A stretch of DNA of 64,000 nucleotides, from assembly GCF_004216665.1 (NCBI RefSeq), contig NZ_SGWY01000001.1, positions 186,001 through 250,000 on the forward strand. The letters run 5' to 3'. The notes beneath the pieces are model-generated. The model saw nothing but the letters and a program-made list of their open reading frames with translations, made no database searches and was not told the DNA's origin. Position 1 is the first letter of the stretch. Each line of letters starts with the position of its first letter. Of the stretch, positions 24,907 to 33,211 are shown piece after piece. This stretch comes from Agromyces ramosus (GTDB taxonomy: Bacteria; Actinomycetota; Actinomycetes; Actinomycetales; Microbacteriaceae). Made by a program: the position numbers and the translations under genes.

Positions 24907-27876
24907 TCAGTTGTTCGAGGAAGGCGGCCATGGCGACCTGCGCGGCGTGGCGCCCGGCGCGAGCACCCAGCACTGCGCCACCCCTTCGTCGAGCAGCGGC
25001 GGCAGCGACCCGTCGCGCACGAGGACGCGGTACTCGCGCAGTCCGCCGTGCACGACGACCGCGGCCTCTTCGCGCATCGCGGCGGCGAGCGCCCAGTTCG
25101 CCAGCCAGGCATCGGCATCCCCGATCACGACCCGCGGCCCGGTCGCCGTCGGCGTTCGCAGGCCGATCGCCGCTCGCACCGTGGGGTCGACGAGGGCGTC
25201 GAGCACGATCGGATCGTGCCCCTGCATCCGGAGCGCCGCGGCATCCGTGCGAGGCGTCGCGGTGACGATCGCCCAGGCGCCGGCGCCGCCGGCCGGGGAG
25301 CCACCCGCCGCCGCGGTCGCCGGCGGGTCCGGCTCCGCCGCATCCACGCCCCCGGCATCCGCTGCGGGAGAGGGCTGCGCGTCGACGAACTGGATGCGCC
25401 GGCCGCGCCACTGTCCGCGACCGGGCGGGTCGTCTGCGCGCCAGAGCGCCCCGACGCCTCCGGCCTGCACGAGGTCCGAGCGACTCGGATGCCGCAGGAC
25501 GACGGTCGAGCCGAACAGCTCGCGGATCGCCGAGCCCAGCCGGTGCGCCGATCCCGCCGTCGCCACGACGGCGACGCCGCGACCCCTCCCCTCACGGAGC
25601 AGCGCCTCGACCATGCCGCGGGCGGCCTGCCGGTGGTCGTCGGGCCAGTCGCGGAAGCGGGTGTCGAGGTCGTCGATGGCGATCACGCCGCGCCCGTCGC
25701 CGCGCCGCATCGCATCGACCGCGGCGCACATCGCGTCCCACTGCGCGCTCGCGGGGCCGTCGATCCGAACCACCGGACCGGCCGCTGCGCCTGACGCCGC
25801 GGATGCGACGGCGGCCAGGGCGGAGCTGCGTCCGCTGCCGGGAGCCCCGACGACCAGCAGGTGACCGTCGGCACCGGGGTCCCACACCGCGAGCTCGTGG
25901 CGCTGACGATCCGGGTCGTCGAGCAGCCCGAACGCGAGCGAGCCCGCCCCGACCGCGGATGCCGGTGCGGCGAGGCCGAGGTCGTCGGGTGGGATCCGGT
26001 CGGGCAGCGGTCCGACCCACGGTCGACGAGCCGCCCGGAGGCCGGTGGTGCGTCGCACGAGGCGATCGATCGCCGAGGGGTCGACGCGGGCGGACTGGAA
26101 CAGCAGCGGGCGGCCGTCGCCCGCGTCGACGACGCCGCGCCCCGGCGTCTCGGAGCCGATCGACGCCGCACCGTCGGACCCGACGACCGCGATGCTGTCG
26201 GACGCGTGCATCACGCGAAGCGACACGCGGATGGCGCAGTTCGCCGTGACCTGCTCGCGCACGACGCCGTTCGGACGCTGGGAGGCGAGCACGAGGTGCA
26301 CGCCGAGCGAGCGCCCGCGGGCGGCGACATCGGCGACCACCCCGCCGAGCTCGGGGAAGCGCTCGATCATCGCCTGGAACTCGTCGACGACGAGCACGAG
26401 CCGCGGGAGCTCGACGTGCGGAGCGAGCTCCGAGATCCCGCGCACGCGCTCGTCGCGCAGGACGGCCTCCCGGTGGCGGAGCTCGGCGCGCAGGCTGAGC
26501 ACCGCGCGCTCCGCCTCGCCCTCGTCGAGGTCGGTCACGATGCCCGCGACATGGGGCAGGGCACGGACCGGCTCGAATGAGGCACCTCCCTTGAAGTCGA
26601 CGAGGAGGAACGACACGCGCTCAGGTGGATGGCCGTCGGCCAGCGCGACGATCCAGGCGAGCAGGAACTCGCTCTTGCCGCTGCCCGTCGTGCCCGCCAC
26701 GATCGCGTGCGGCCCGAGCGTCGCGAGGTCGAGGACGAGCGGCCCGTCGGCGACCACGCCGACCGCCGCGCGGAGCGTGTCCCTCGAACCCGGCCGGGCC
26801 GTCGGCTGCTCCAGCGCGTCGTACGGCACGGCGTCGGGCAGGGCTGCGGCCGGGCCGACGCCCTCGCGGTCGCCGGCCGTCGCCAGCCGCTTCGCCAGTG
26901 CTCCCGCCTCGGCGAGGCTCACGAGCGCGGGCACGATCGTGCGACCGCCGTGCCCGTCGCCGCGCCGTCGTACGATCGCATGCCCCGGCGACGCGACCAC
27001 CACGACGGTCTCGAGCCCGATCGGCAGCCCGTCGGCCGTCTCCGCCACGGCGATCACGATCTCGCCGTGCGGTGCGGCTCCGCGATCGACCTGGCCGAGG
27101 GTCGCGTCGATGCCGAGGGTCCCGTCGAGGCGGAGGGTCGCATCGACGAGCCGGACGACCATCGGGCCCCGGCGATGGGGCAGCTCGGTCGCCCAGGCCC
27201 AATCGTCTCCGGGCGGCACCGCGATCGCCACCGTCCCCGGGCGGCATCGATGCGCGACCTGCACGAGCAGCGCCCTGGCGGCCGACCTCGCGAGCGCCGG
27301 CTCGCCGATGACGCCGATCCCGCCCTCGGCGACTGCCAGCACCGGCGCGCCGTCGAGGCGCGCAGCGCGTGCGAGCAGTTCGCGGTCGTCGGCGTCGACC
27401 GCCGTGCCGTCGACCCGGAGTGCGCTCCGCGTCGTGCCGCGACCGAGCACGAGATGCCCTGCATCGCCGTCGCGCCAGTCGAGCGGCCGCCGGGCATCGA
27501 GGATCGGGCGCGCGGGCGCGACCCGCCGCCACGCGGCGGTGCGCTCGAGCTCGTGTCTGGCGGCGACCGACGTGCGCAGTGCCGCGAGCCGCTCGGCGCG
27601 CTCCGCCGCCCCCGTGCGCTGCATCCGTCGCCCCTGTCGCCGCGCATCGAGGACGGAGGCGACGGCGACGACCGGGCCGAGGGCGGCGAAGGCCAGGGAC
27701 AGCGCGGAACCCGTGATGGCCCAGAGCACGACCGCCCCGCCGACCGGGGTGATCGCGGCGATCCACGGGAATCCGGGCGTCGGCGGATCGGGCGGGTGCG
27801 ACGGCAGCGCGAGCGCCGCGCCCGGCGCGTCGGCGAAGTCGATCACGTCGGCGAGATCGGTCTCGTCTCGTTCCAC
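24907..27876 (-). CDS. FtsK/SpoIIIE (EccC-like) P-loop ATPase, membrane-anchored
   Basis: This 989-residue protein has two adjacent N-terminal transmembrane helices (about residues 36-75), a basic linker, and two ATPase modules. Module 1 has Walker A AGTTGSGKSEF (Lys401) and Walker B LVLVVDEFQAM with VLASQRPNGVV, as in EccC of type VII secretion. Module 2 has GAPGSGRSSAL, where Arg683 replaces the Walker lysine, and AIDDLD. EccC proteins usually carry three modules, so this is shorter. EccC pumps WXG100 substrates; no WXG100 gene or other Ecc gene is seen here. The start is a GTG at 27876, the only reasonable choice, without a clear ribosome site. It is the last gene of a nine-gene block with FHA, kinase and MoxR genes. 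Its function as an exporter is inference. Confidence 0.85.
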   Translation of the reverse strand: MERDETDLADVIDFADAPGAALALPSHPPDPPTPGFPWIAAITPVGGAVVLWAITGSALSLAFAALGPVVAVASVLDARRQGRRMQRTGAAERAERLAALRTSVAARHELERTAAWRRVAPARPILDARRPLDWRDGDAGHLVLGRGTTRSALRVDGTAVDADDRELLARAARLDGAPVLAVAEGGIGVIGEPALARSAARALLVQVAHRCRPGTVAIAVPPGDDWAWATELPHRRGPMVVRLVDATLRLDGTLGIDATLGQVDRGAAPHGEIVIAVAETADGLPIGLETVVVVASPGHAIVRRRGDGHGGRTIVPALVSLAEAGALAKRLATAGDREGVGPAAALPDAVPYDALEQPTARPGSRDTLRAAVGVVADGPLVLDLATLGPHAIVAGTTGSGKSEFLLAWIVALADGHPPERVSFLLVDFKGGASFEPVRALPHVAGIVTDLDEGEAERAVLSLRAELRHREAVLRDERVRGISELAPHVELPRLVLVVDEFQAMIERFPELGGVVADVAARGRSLGVHLVLASQRPNGVVREQVTANCAIRVSLRVMHASDSIAVVGSDGAASIGSETPGRGVVDAGDGRPLLFQSARVDPSAIDRLVRRTTGLRAARRPWVGPLPDRIPPDDLGLAAPASAVGAGSLAFGLLDDPDRQRHELAVWDPGADGHLLVVGAPGSGRSSALAAVASAASGAAAGPVVRIDGPASAQWDAMCAAVDAMRRGDGRGVIAIDDLDTRFRDWPDDHRQAARGMVEALLREGRGRGVAVVATAGSAHRLGSAIRELFGSTVVLRHPSRSDLVQAGGVGALWRADDPPGRGQWRGRRIQFVDAQPSPAADAGGVDAAEPDPPATAAAGGSPAGGAGAWAIVTATPRTDAAALRMQGHDPIVLDALVDPTVRAAIGLRTPTATGPRVVIGDADAWLANWALAAAMREEAAVVVHGGLREYRVLVRDGSLPPLLDEGVAQCWVLAPGATPRRSPWPPSSNN

Positions 27877-27969
27877 TCCAGCATCCGATCATCGGCGGCC
27901 GACCGCGACTCGACGGACCGACTGGGGTGGAGCGTCGCCGCCCGCACCGTCGGCTGTGCAGGACGAGTG

Positions 27970-27986
27970 GGAGCGGGATGCGCTCC
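27970..27986 (-). terminator. Short GC hairpin after zinc-ribbon/FHA gene
   Basis: A 6-bp GGAGCG/CGCTCC stem with a 5-base loop starts two bases past the stop on the minus strand, in a 111-base gap before the FtsK-like gene. It may be a weak attenuator. No promoter with good boxes is seen in the gap. Confidence 0.3.
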
Positions 27987-27987
27987 G

Positions 27988-28602
27988 TCAGGCCACGGTG
28001 AAGGACTGCTCGGCGAGCTCGACGCGGCTGCCGCGAGGCACGAGGTAGCGCCGTCCGGGCTCGCACCGGAGTGCCCCGTCGTCGGGCCGGCGCACGATGG
28101 TGCCGTTGCCGGAGAACCGGTCGGCGATCCACATCACGCCGTCGTGCTCGCCGAACTCGAGGTGGGTCTTCGAGACCGACAGGGTGCGATCCGCGATCTG
28201 CACCAGGTGGTCGAATGCCTCACCCGGCTGCGGCAGCGGCTTGCGGCCGATGAGACCGGTGCCGAACACGGTGCGCGTCTCGCCGGTGCTGAACGCCAGC
28301 ACGAATCGGGGCGTGGTCGTCATCGGCGGGATGGGACCCGTGCCGGCCGGCGACTCCGACGCGTTCGCCGCGGGCGCCTCCGTGGCCTGGGCCTCGGGGA
28401 TCGCCGTCGCGGCGCGGAAGCCGTGAACGGGGATGCTGACCACGCCGCTGTTCCGCCTCGCCGGACGTTCGATGGCGGTCGTGTCCCCCGGCCTGGGATC
28501 CGGTCGGCGGCGCGATTCGGGCGTCGCGCTCGTGGAGCTGCCGCAGTCTCCGCAGAACATCGCACCCTCGGGGAGCGCTGCTCCGCAGATCCGACACGTC
28601 AC
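27988..28602 (-). CDS. Zinc-ribbon and FHA domain protein
   Basis: This 204-residue protein has an N-terminal zinc ribbon (CRIC and CGDC pairs within the first 20 residues), a low-complexity Pro/Ala/Glu linker of about 75 residues, and a C-terminal FHA domain. The FHA phosphothreonine-binding residues are visible in GLIGRKP, LSVSKTHLEF and SGNGTIVRR. FHA domains bind phosphothreonine made by Ser/Thr kinases; one kinase is encoded in this block. The GTG at 28602 overlaps the stop of the transglutaminase-fold gene (GTGA). It probably reads the phosphorylation state of a partner, perhaps recruiting it to the ATPase encoded next. The FHA call is firm; the partner is inference. Confidence 0.88.
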   Translation of the reverse strand: MTCRICGAALPEGAMFCGDCGSSTSATPESRRRPDPRPGDTTAIERPARRNSGVVSIPVHGFRAATAIPEAQATEAPAANASESPAGTGPIPPMTTTPRFVLAFSTGETRTVFGTGLIGRKPLPQPGEAFDHLVQIADRTLSVSKTHLEFGEHDGVMWIADRFSGNGTIVRRPDDGALRCEPGRRYLVPRGSRVELAEQSFTVA

Positions 28603-30899
28603 GGCTTGGGTCCTCTCCGCGTCACAGCGTAGCCGCCGAGCGAGGTGAGCGAGATCGCGGCGAGGATCCGCTCGCGCCGGCTGCGCGGCGCGGCGAGCCG
28701 GTCCTGCAGCTCGTCGACCGCGCTCCAGACCCGCGCGTCGTCGCCGTCGCTCGGCCCGTCGGGCGCGAAGACCGCACGGTCCACGACCGAGGCGAGCACG
28801 AGCGGCGCGAGCCCGCCGACGGTGGCCGCCTGCTCGGCTCGGGTGGCGGTCGGACGGATCGCATAGCCGTAGTCGGCGGCGGTGTCGGCGAATTCCTGCC
28901 ATCCGCCCTCGATGCGTTCGACCGCCGACGGCGCCAGCCGACGGAGGCGGCGGCGGCGGAGCTTCGCGACGATGATCGCCAGGAACGGGCTGACGAGCAC
29001 GGCCAGCCCCAGGACGACGAACCCGGTGATGGCGAGCGCCCCGAGGAGCGCCTCGACCCACGGCTCCGTTCCGTCGTCGCCCCGGTCCAATGCGAGCTCG
29101 GGGTCGGAGTCCAGGTCGTCGACGGGGGTCCGCTCCGCCGGCGGCGGAAGGGCGGACTGCGGACGCGAGACGATGGTGGGCTCGTCGGGCTCGCGCTCGG
29201 GGATGGGGCGCGGCTCGGGATTCGGGTCGACCGACACCCACGCGCCCTCCGCGGTCTGCACCTCGATCCACGCCTGGCGGTCGTCGCTGTCGAACACCGT
29301 CGACTCCCCGGGCTCGGGCAGCGGATCGCCCGGGTCGGGCAGGTAGCCGACGACGACGCGCGCCGGGAAGCCGATCTGGCGCGCCATGAGCGCCGCGGCC
29401 ACCGCGTACTGCTCGCCGTCGCCGACCATCGGGCGCTCGGTCGCGAGCTCGACGAGCCGGTCGAGCGAGTGCCCGGAACGGCTGGGGACCTGGTCCGACT
29501 CGAGTCCGTGGCTGACGAAGCCCTCACGCTGCAGGGCCGCGATCACGCCCTGGAGTCGCTCCCCCTCGTCGTCGGAGGCGGGTGCCCACTCGTCCAGCAG
29601 GACGGCGAGTTCCTTGGGCAGCTCGGGCGCCGGAGGCAGCACGCTGGTGCCGGGCTGCAGGCGCGCGAGGCTCTCGGGCTCCACCGGCACGACCGACTGC
29701 GCGGTGTACCGGTCGAGTGCCTCGAGCCCGACCTGCACGGCGCCGGTGCCGGTCACGTCGTTGTAGACGAATGCGTCGGCGAGGAGCTCGGCGCGCTCCC
29801 CGGCGAACGTGATGCGCTCGAGCTGCCCGATGCCGGGCACCCAGACGTCGGAGTACCCGCGCACGAGCACGTCGAGCTCCGTCGACTCGCCGCGGACGGC
29901 GGTCTGGTCGAGCCGGTACGGCACACGGGTGAAGCGGCCGGACTCGGCGGTGCCGTCGGCGCCGCCGACCGTGTAGACGATGCCGTCGTACGTGTCGAGG
30001 GTCGCGATCCGGATGCCGGCGCCCGGGGGCAGGCCGCGCACCTCCAGCATGGCGTCGCGGGCGACCTCGGGGTCGAACGCGGTGCGGAATCCGGCGAGCG
30101 GGCTCTCGTGCGCCCGCGGTTCGAACGGCGGCTGGAGTTCGGCGCGCACCACGCTGCGAGGGGGCATCGGCAGGGTCACGGATGCCGCGGTCGCGCCGAC
30201 CAGCGCCACGGCGACGATCGCCGACGCCCCGAGCACGCGGCGTGCGTCGGCGAGGGCCAGCTCGACGGGGCGACCGCTCGTGATCTCCCGGCGGTTGGCG
30301 ATGGCGACGCGGACGAGCCACGCGACCGCGGTGATGAGGAACGCGAGACCGGTCTCGATCGCGAGGGCGGCGTGCACGACCCCGAGGGCGATGCCGGCGA
30401 GCAGCAGCACCGCCGGCGGGATGACGGCGGCGGCGGGCCGCCTGCTGCGCAGGGCGATGGTCACCGCCGAGGTCGCCGCCACCAGCGCGAGGAGGAACGG
30501 GGGCACCAGGAGTGTCTGGTAGGAGCCGACGGGCACCGCGATCGTCACGAGCTGCTTCCACGACAGGGCGGCACCCGTGAGGAGCTCGACGATGCCCTGG
30601 GGCGTGGGGATGACGCCGACGACGGCCCTGCTCGGCACGGCAGCGGGGACCCCCAGCACGAGGTAGGTGCCGAAGACGGCGATGACGACGGCCCAGGCGG
30701 GCCATCCGAACTTCGCCCCGGCGACCGCGATGGCGGTGCCGGCGACGATGGCGGCGCTCGATGCCACGACGAAGGCGGCGCTCTCGTAGATCGGCCACCA
30801 CGGGATCATCGCGGCCGCGAGCATCGCCATGACGAGGAGCACGCTGACGAGCGTGGGCCACAGGCGGTCCACGCCGGCCGGGCGTCGTGCGGCGCTCAT
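28599..30899 (-). CDS. TgpA-like transglutaminase-fold membrane protein lacking catalytic Cys and His
   Basis: This 766-residue protein has about seven transmembrane helices in the first 240 residues, an extracellular region of about 350 residues, another helix (about 610-640) and a cytoplasmic C-terminal domain. The extracellular part contains a transglutaminase-like core, GDGEQYAVAAALMARQIGFPARVVVGYL then RQAWIEV then VDPNP. In active family members these read GDCEQ, HAW and DP. Here Gly495 and Gln542 replace the catalytic Cys and His; Asp558 remains. It is therefore probably a non-enzymatic scaffold. It overlaps DUF58 upstream and the FHA gene downstream (ATGA and GTGA). The DUF58-transglutaminase pair is a widespread module. 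Confidence 0.88.
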   Translation of the reverse strand: MSAARRPAGVDRLWPTLVSVLLVMAMLAAAMIPWWPIYESAAFVVASSAAIVAGTAIAVAGAKFGWPAWAVVIAVFGTYLVLGVPAAVPSRAVVGVIPTPQGIVELLTGAALSWKQLVTIAVPVGSYQTLLVPPFLLALVAATSAVTIALRSRRPAAAVIPPAVLLLAGIALGVVHAALAIETGLAFLITAVAWLVRVAIANRREITSGRPVELALADARRVLGASAIVAVALVGATAASVTLPMPPRSVVRAELQPPFEPRAHESPLAGFRTAFDPEVARDAMLEVRGLPPGAGIRIATLDTYDGIVYTVGGADGTAESGRFTRVPYRLDQTAVRGESTELDVLVRGYSDVWVPGIGQLERITFAGERAELLADAFVYNDVTGTGAVQVGLEALDRYTAQSVVPVEPESLARLQPGTSVLPPAPELPKELAVLLDEWAPASDDEGERLQGVIAALQREGFVSHGLESDQVPSRSGHSLDRLVELATERPMVGDGEQYAVAAALMARQIGFPARVVVGYLPDPGDPLPEPGESTVFDSDDRQAWIEVQTAEGAWVSVDPNPEPRPIPEREPDEPTIVSRPQSALPPPAERTPVDDLDSDPELALDRGDDGTEPWVEALLGALAITGFVVLGLAVLVSPFLAIIVAKLRRRRLRRLAPSAVERIEGGWQEFADTAADYGYAIRPTATRAEQAATVGGLAPLVLASVVDRAVFAPDGPSDGDDARVWSAVDELQDRLAAPRSRRERILAAISLTSLGGYAVTRRGPKP

Positions 30900-32230
30900 G
30901 CGATCGACGCCGATCTGGCCAGGATCGCGCGGAGGTCCTCGAGGTACCCGATGCCGAGCACCGTGAGGCCCGCAACGGTGCGGGCCGCCGCCGCCCCCTC
31001 GGGTGCGCACTGCACCGCGACGGCGTCGACGCCGGCCGGGAGGCGCGAGGCCGCCGCCCGCAGCGGCCCGACGCCGCGGGCCGTGCCGGTGACGAGGAAG
31101 GCGAGCGAGACGCCGGGCAGTCCCTCGGCGGCGGCGCGCGCGACATCCGGGAGCATGACGGCCTGGTCGTCGCGTTCGACGACGCAGAGGGCGTCGAGCA
31201 GCCGGTCGCGGGACACCGTCGGCAGCTCGCGCATGGCGCTCCCGCGGATGCCTCCGCGGACGCTGCCGGTGCGACCCCGACCGGAGACCACGAACGACAC
31301 GGTGCGGGCGTCGCGGATGGCCCGCGCCCCGACGGATGCCGCGGCGCTCACCGCGAGCTCGAACTCCGCGTCGTCGGCGTACGCCCCGACATCCAGGTCC
31401 AGCAGCACCATGAGCCGGCTGCGGCGCGTCTCCTCGAACTGCCGGACCATGAACGTGCCCGTCTTCGCCGAGCTCTTCCAATGGATGAACCGGCGGTCGT
31501 CGCCGGGCACGTACTCGCGGAGCGCATGGAACGCGATGTCGCTCGCCGTGAGGTCGCGGGTCGGCGACCCCTCCAGGTCGCGGATGAACCCGGTGCTGAG
31601 CGCCGCGATGGCGATCGTGCGGGGATGCACGTGCAGCTCGACCGTCTGCGACCAGACGATCTCGCGTCGCATGAGCCCGACGGGGTCGGCCCGTACCGTG
31701 CGGGCGGGACCGACCGGGATGATGCCGCGTCGGTCGGTGGGGATGCGGAACTGCTCGTCGAACGCGCCGCCGCGCGGCAGGCCGGGCAGGACGCGCTCGA
31801 TCACGCGGCCGCCGACCGGCACCTCGAGCTGCACTCCGCCGAACCGCCGCCTGCCGGGGTTCGCCGCGACGAGCCGCGCCTCGGCCTGCTCGCCGACGAC
31901 CACCCGCGGCGTCGGCAGCGAGAGCTCGATCGTCGAGGCGCCGCGGCCGATGAGCCACACGGATGCCGCGGCCACGAGCAGTGCCAGCCCCCATCCGATG
32001 GCGATGAACTCCATCCAGCCCCACGCGTAGCCGACCGCGAGCGCGACGACCGAGCCCGCGACGACCGCCCAGCCCACGGGCGTGACGACGCCCTGCACGG
32101 CGCGCGCCCAGTCGGCCACCACCGAGGTGGCGGCGAGCACGCCGCGCACGGCTCGTCCGATGACGACCGCGAGCAGCCCCTCCTTCTTGGCCTCCTCGGG
32201 GATCGAGGTGCGGGTCTGGGCGAAGGTCAC
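30896..32230 (-). CDS. DUF58 domain membrane protein
   Basis: This 444-residue protein has two transmembrane helices around residues 50-95, an extracytoplasmic or beta-rich middle section, and the DUF58 core REYVPGDDRRFIHWKSSAKTG with MVRQFEE following, then LMVLLDLD. DUF58 proteins have a von Willebrand A-like fold and are almost always encoded with a MoxR ATPase, as here. The GTG at 32230 overlaps the MoxR stop; its stop overlaps the transglutaminase-fold start. The family is thought to be a client or adaptor of MoxR in envelope assembly; no reaction is known. Confidence 0.92.
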   Translation of the reverse strand: MTFAQTRTSIPEEAKKEGLLAVVIGRAVRGVLAATSVVADWARAVQGVVTPVGWAVVAGSVVALAVGYAWGWMEFIAIGWGLALLVAAASVWLIGRGASTIELSLPTPRVVVGEQAEARLVAANPGRRRFGGVQLEVPVGGRVIERVLPGLPRGGAFDEQFRIPTDRRGIIPVGPARTVRADPVGLMRREIVWSQTVELHVHPRTIAIAALSTGFIRDLEGSPTRDLTASDIAFHALREYVPGDDRRFIHWKSSAKTGTFMVRQFEETRRSRLMVLLDLDVGAYADDAEFELAVSAAASVGARAIRDARTVSFVVSGRGRTGSVRGGIRGSAMRELPTVSRDRLLDALCVVERDDQAVMLPDVARAAAEGLPGVSLAFLVTGTARGVGPLRAAASRLPAGVDAVAVQCAPEGAAAARTVAGLTVLGIGYLEDLRAILARSASIA

Positions 32231-33198
32231 ACGGCCTGCCTGCTGGACGGTGGCGGCGTCTCGATGAGCACCTGCGCGATCATGTTCGAGGTGGTCACGC
32301 CGTCGAACTCGGCCTCGGGGTCGAGGATGAGCCGGTGCGCGAGCACGGGCTCCGCGAGCGCCTTGACGTCGTCGGGCACGACGTAGTGCCGGCCGCGCCC
32401 GGCCGCGTGCGTTTTCGCGGCGCGGATGAGCGCGAGCGCGCCGCGCACGCTGACGCCGAGGCGGACCTCCCTCGCCGTGCGCGTGGCGTCGACGAGCCGG
32501 GAGACGTAGTCGTGGATCGTCGGATCCACGTACACCGTTCGAGCCAGCGAGGCCATCTCGACGATCTCCTCCGCGTCGAGCTGGGCCTCCAGGCGGTGGT
32601 CGTGCGCCCGCTGGTCGGCTCCCTCGAGGATCCGGATCGTGGAGGCGTGATCGGGATACCCGATCGAGGAGCGCATCAGGAAGCGGTCGAGCTGCGCCTC
32701 GGGAAGTCGGTAGGTGCCGGCCTGCTCGACGGGGTTCTGGGTCGCGATGACCATGAACGGATGCCCCACCGGGTGCGTCCGCCCGTCGACGGTGACCTGT
32801 CCCTCCTCCATGACCTCGAGGAGGGCGGACTGCGTCTTCGGGCTCGCGCGGTTGATCTCGTCGGCGAGGATGATGTTCGCGAAGACCGGCCCGGGATGGA
32901 ACTCGAACGCCCCGCTGCGCTGGTCGTAGACGGTGACGCCGGTGATGTCGCCGGGCAGCAGGTCGGGCGTGAACTGCACGCGGTTGCTCGAGCCCGCCAC
33001 CGACTGCGCCATCGCACGCGCGAGCGAGGTCTTGCCCGTGCCCGGCACGTCGTCGAGCAGGAGGTGCCCCTCACTGAGGAACGCCGTGAAGGCGAGGCGC
33101 ACGACCCGGTTCTTGCCGAGCAGCACCTCCTCGACCGCGCCGACGAGTCGGTCGAGGTTCGCGGCGAACCGCGTCGCCTCCTCGGGGGTCATCGTCAT
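32227..33198 (-). CDS. MoxR family AAA+ ATPase
   Basis: This is a 323-residue AAA+ protein. Walker A is LLDDVPGTGKTSLARA, Walker B is ANIILADEINRASPKTQSALLEVMEE, sensor 1 is IATQNPVEQAGTYRLPEAQLDRF, and the lid domain carries GVSVRGALALIRAAK. MoxR ATPases remodel partner proteins, typically vWA/DUF58 proteins encoded beside them. The ATG at 33198 lies 13 bases after the stop of the giant Ig/FN3 gene. It overlaps the DUF58 gene by GTGA, so the two are coupled. Within the block it is the likely energy source for folding or delivery of the large surface protein; that role is inference. Confidence 0.94.
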   Translation of the reverse strand: MTMTPEEATRFAANLDRLVGAVEEVLLGKNRVVRLAFTAFLSEGHLLLDDVPGTGKTSLARAMAQSVAGSSNRVQFTPDLLPGDITGVTVYDQRSGAFEFHPGPVFANIILADEINRASPKTQSALLEVMEEGQVTVDGRTHPVGHPFMVIATQNPVEQAGTYRLPEAQLDRFLMRSSIGYPDHASTIRILEGADQRAHDHRLEAQLDAEEIVEMASLARTVYVDPTIHDYVSRLVDATRTAREVRLGVSVRGALALIRAAKTHAAGRGRHYVVPDDVKALAEPVLAHRLILDPEAEFDGVTTSNMIAQVLIETPPPSSRQAV

Positions 33199-33211
33199 CG
33201 TTGCTCCTCGC

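Noticed and set aside
27877..27987. Possible WXG100 gene next to the EccC-like ATPase
   Set aside because: The gap is only 111 bases and holds no frame with a WXG motif or about 100 codons; none is found elsewhere in the block.
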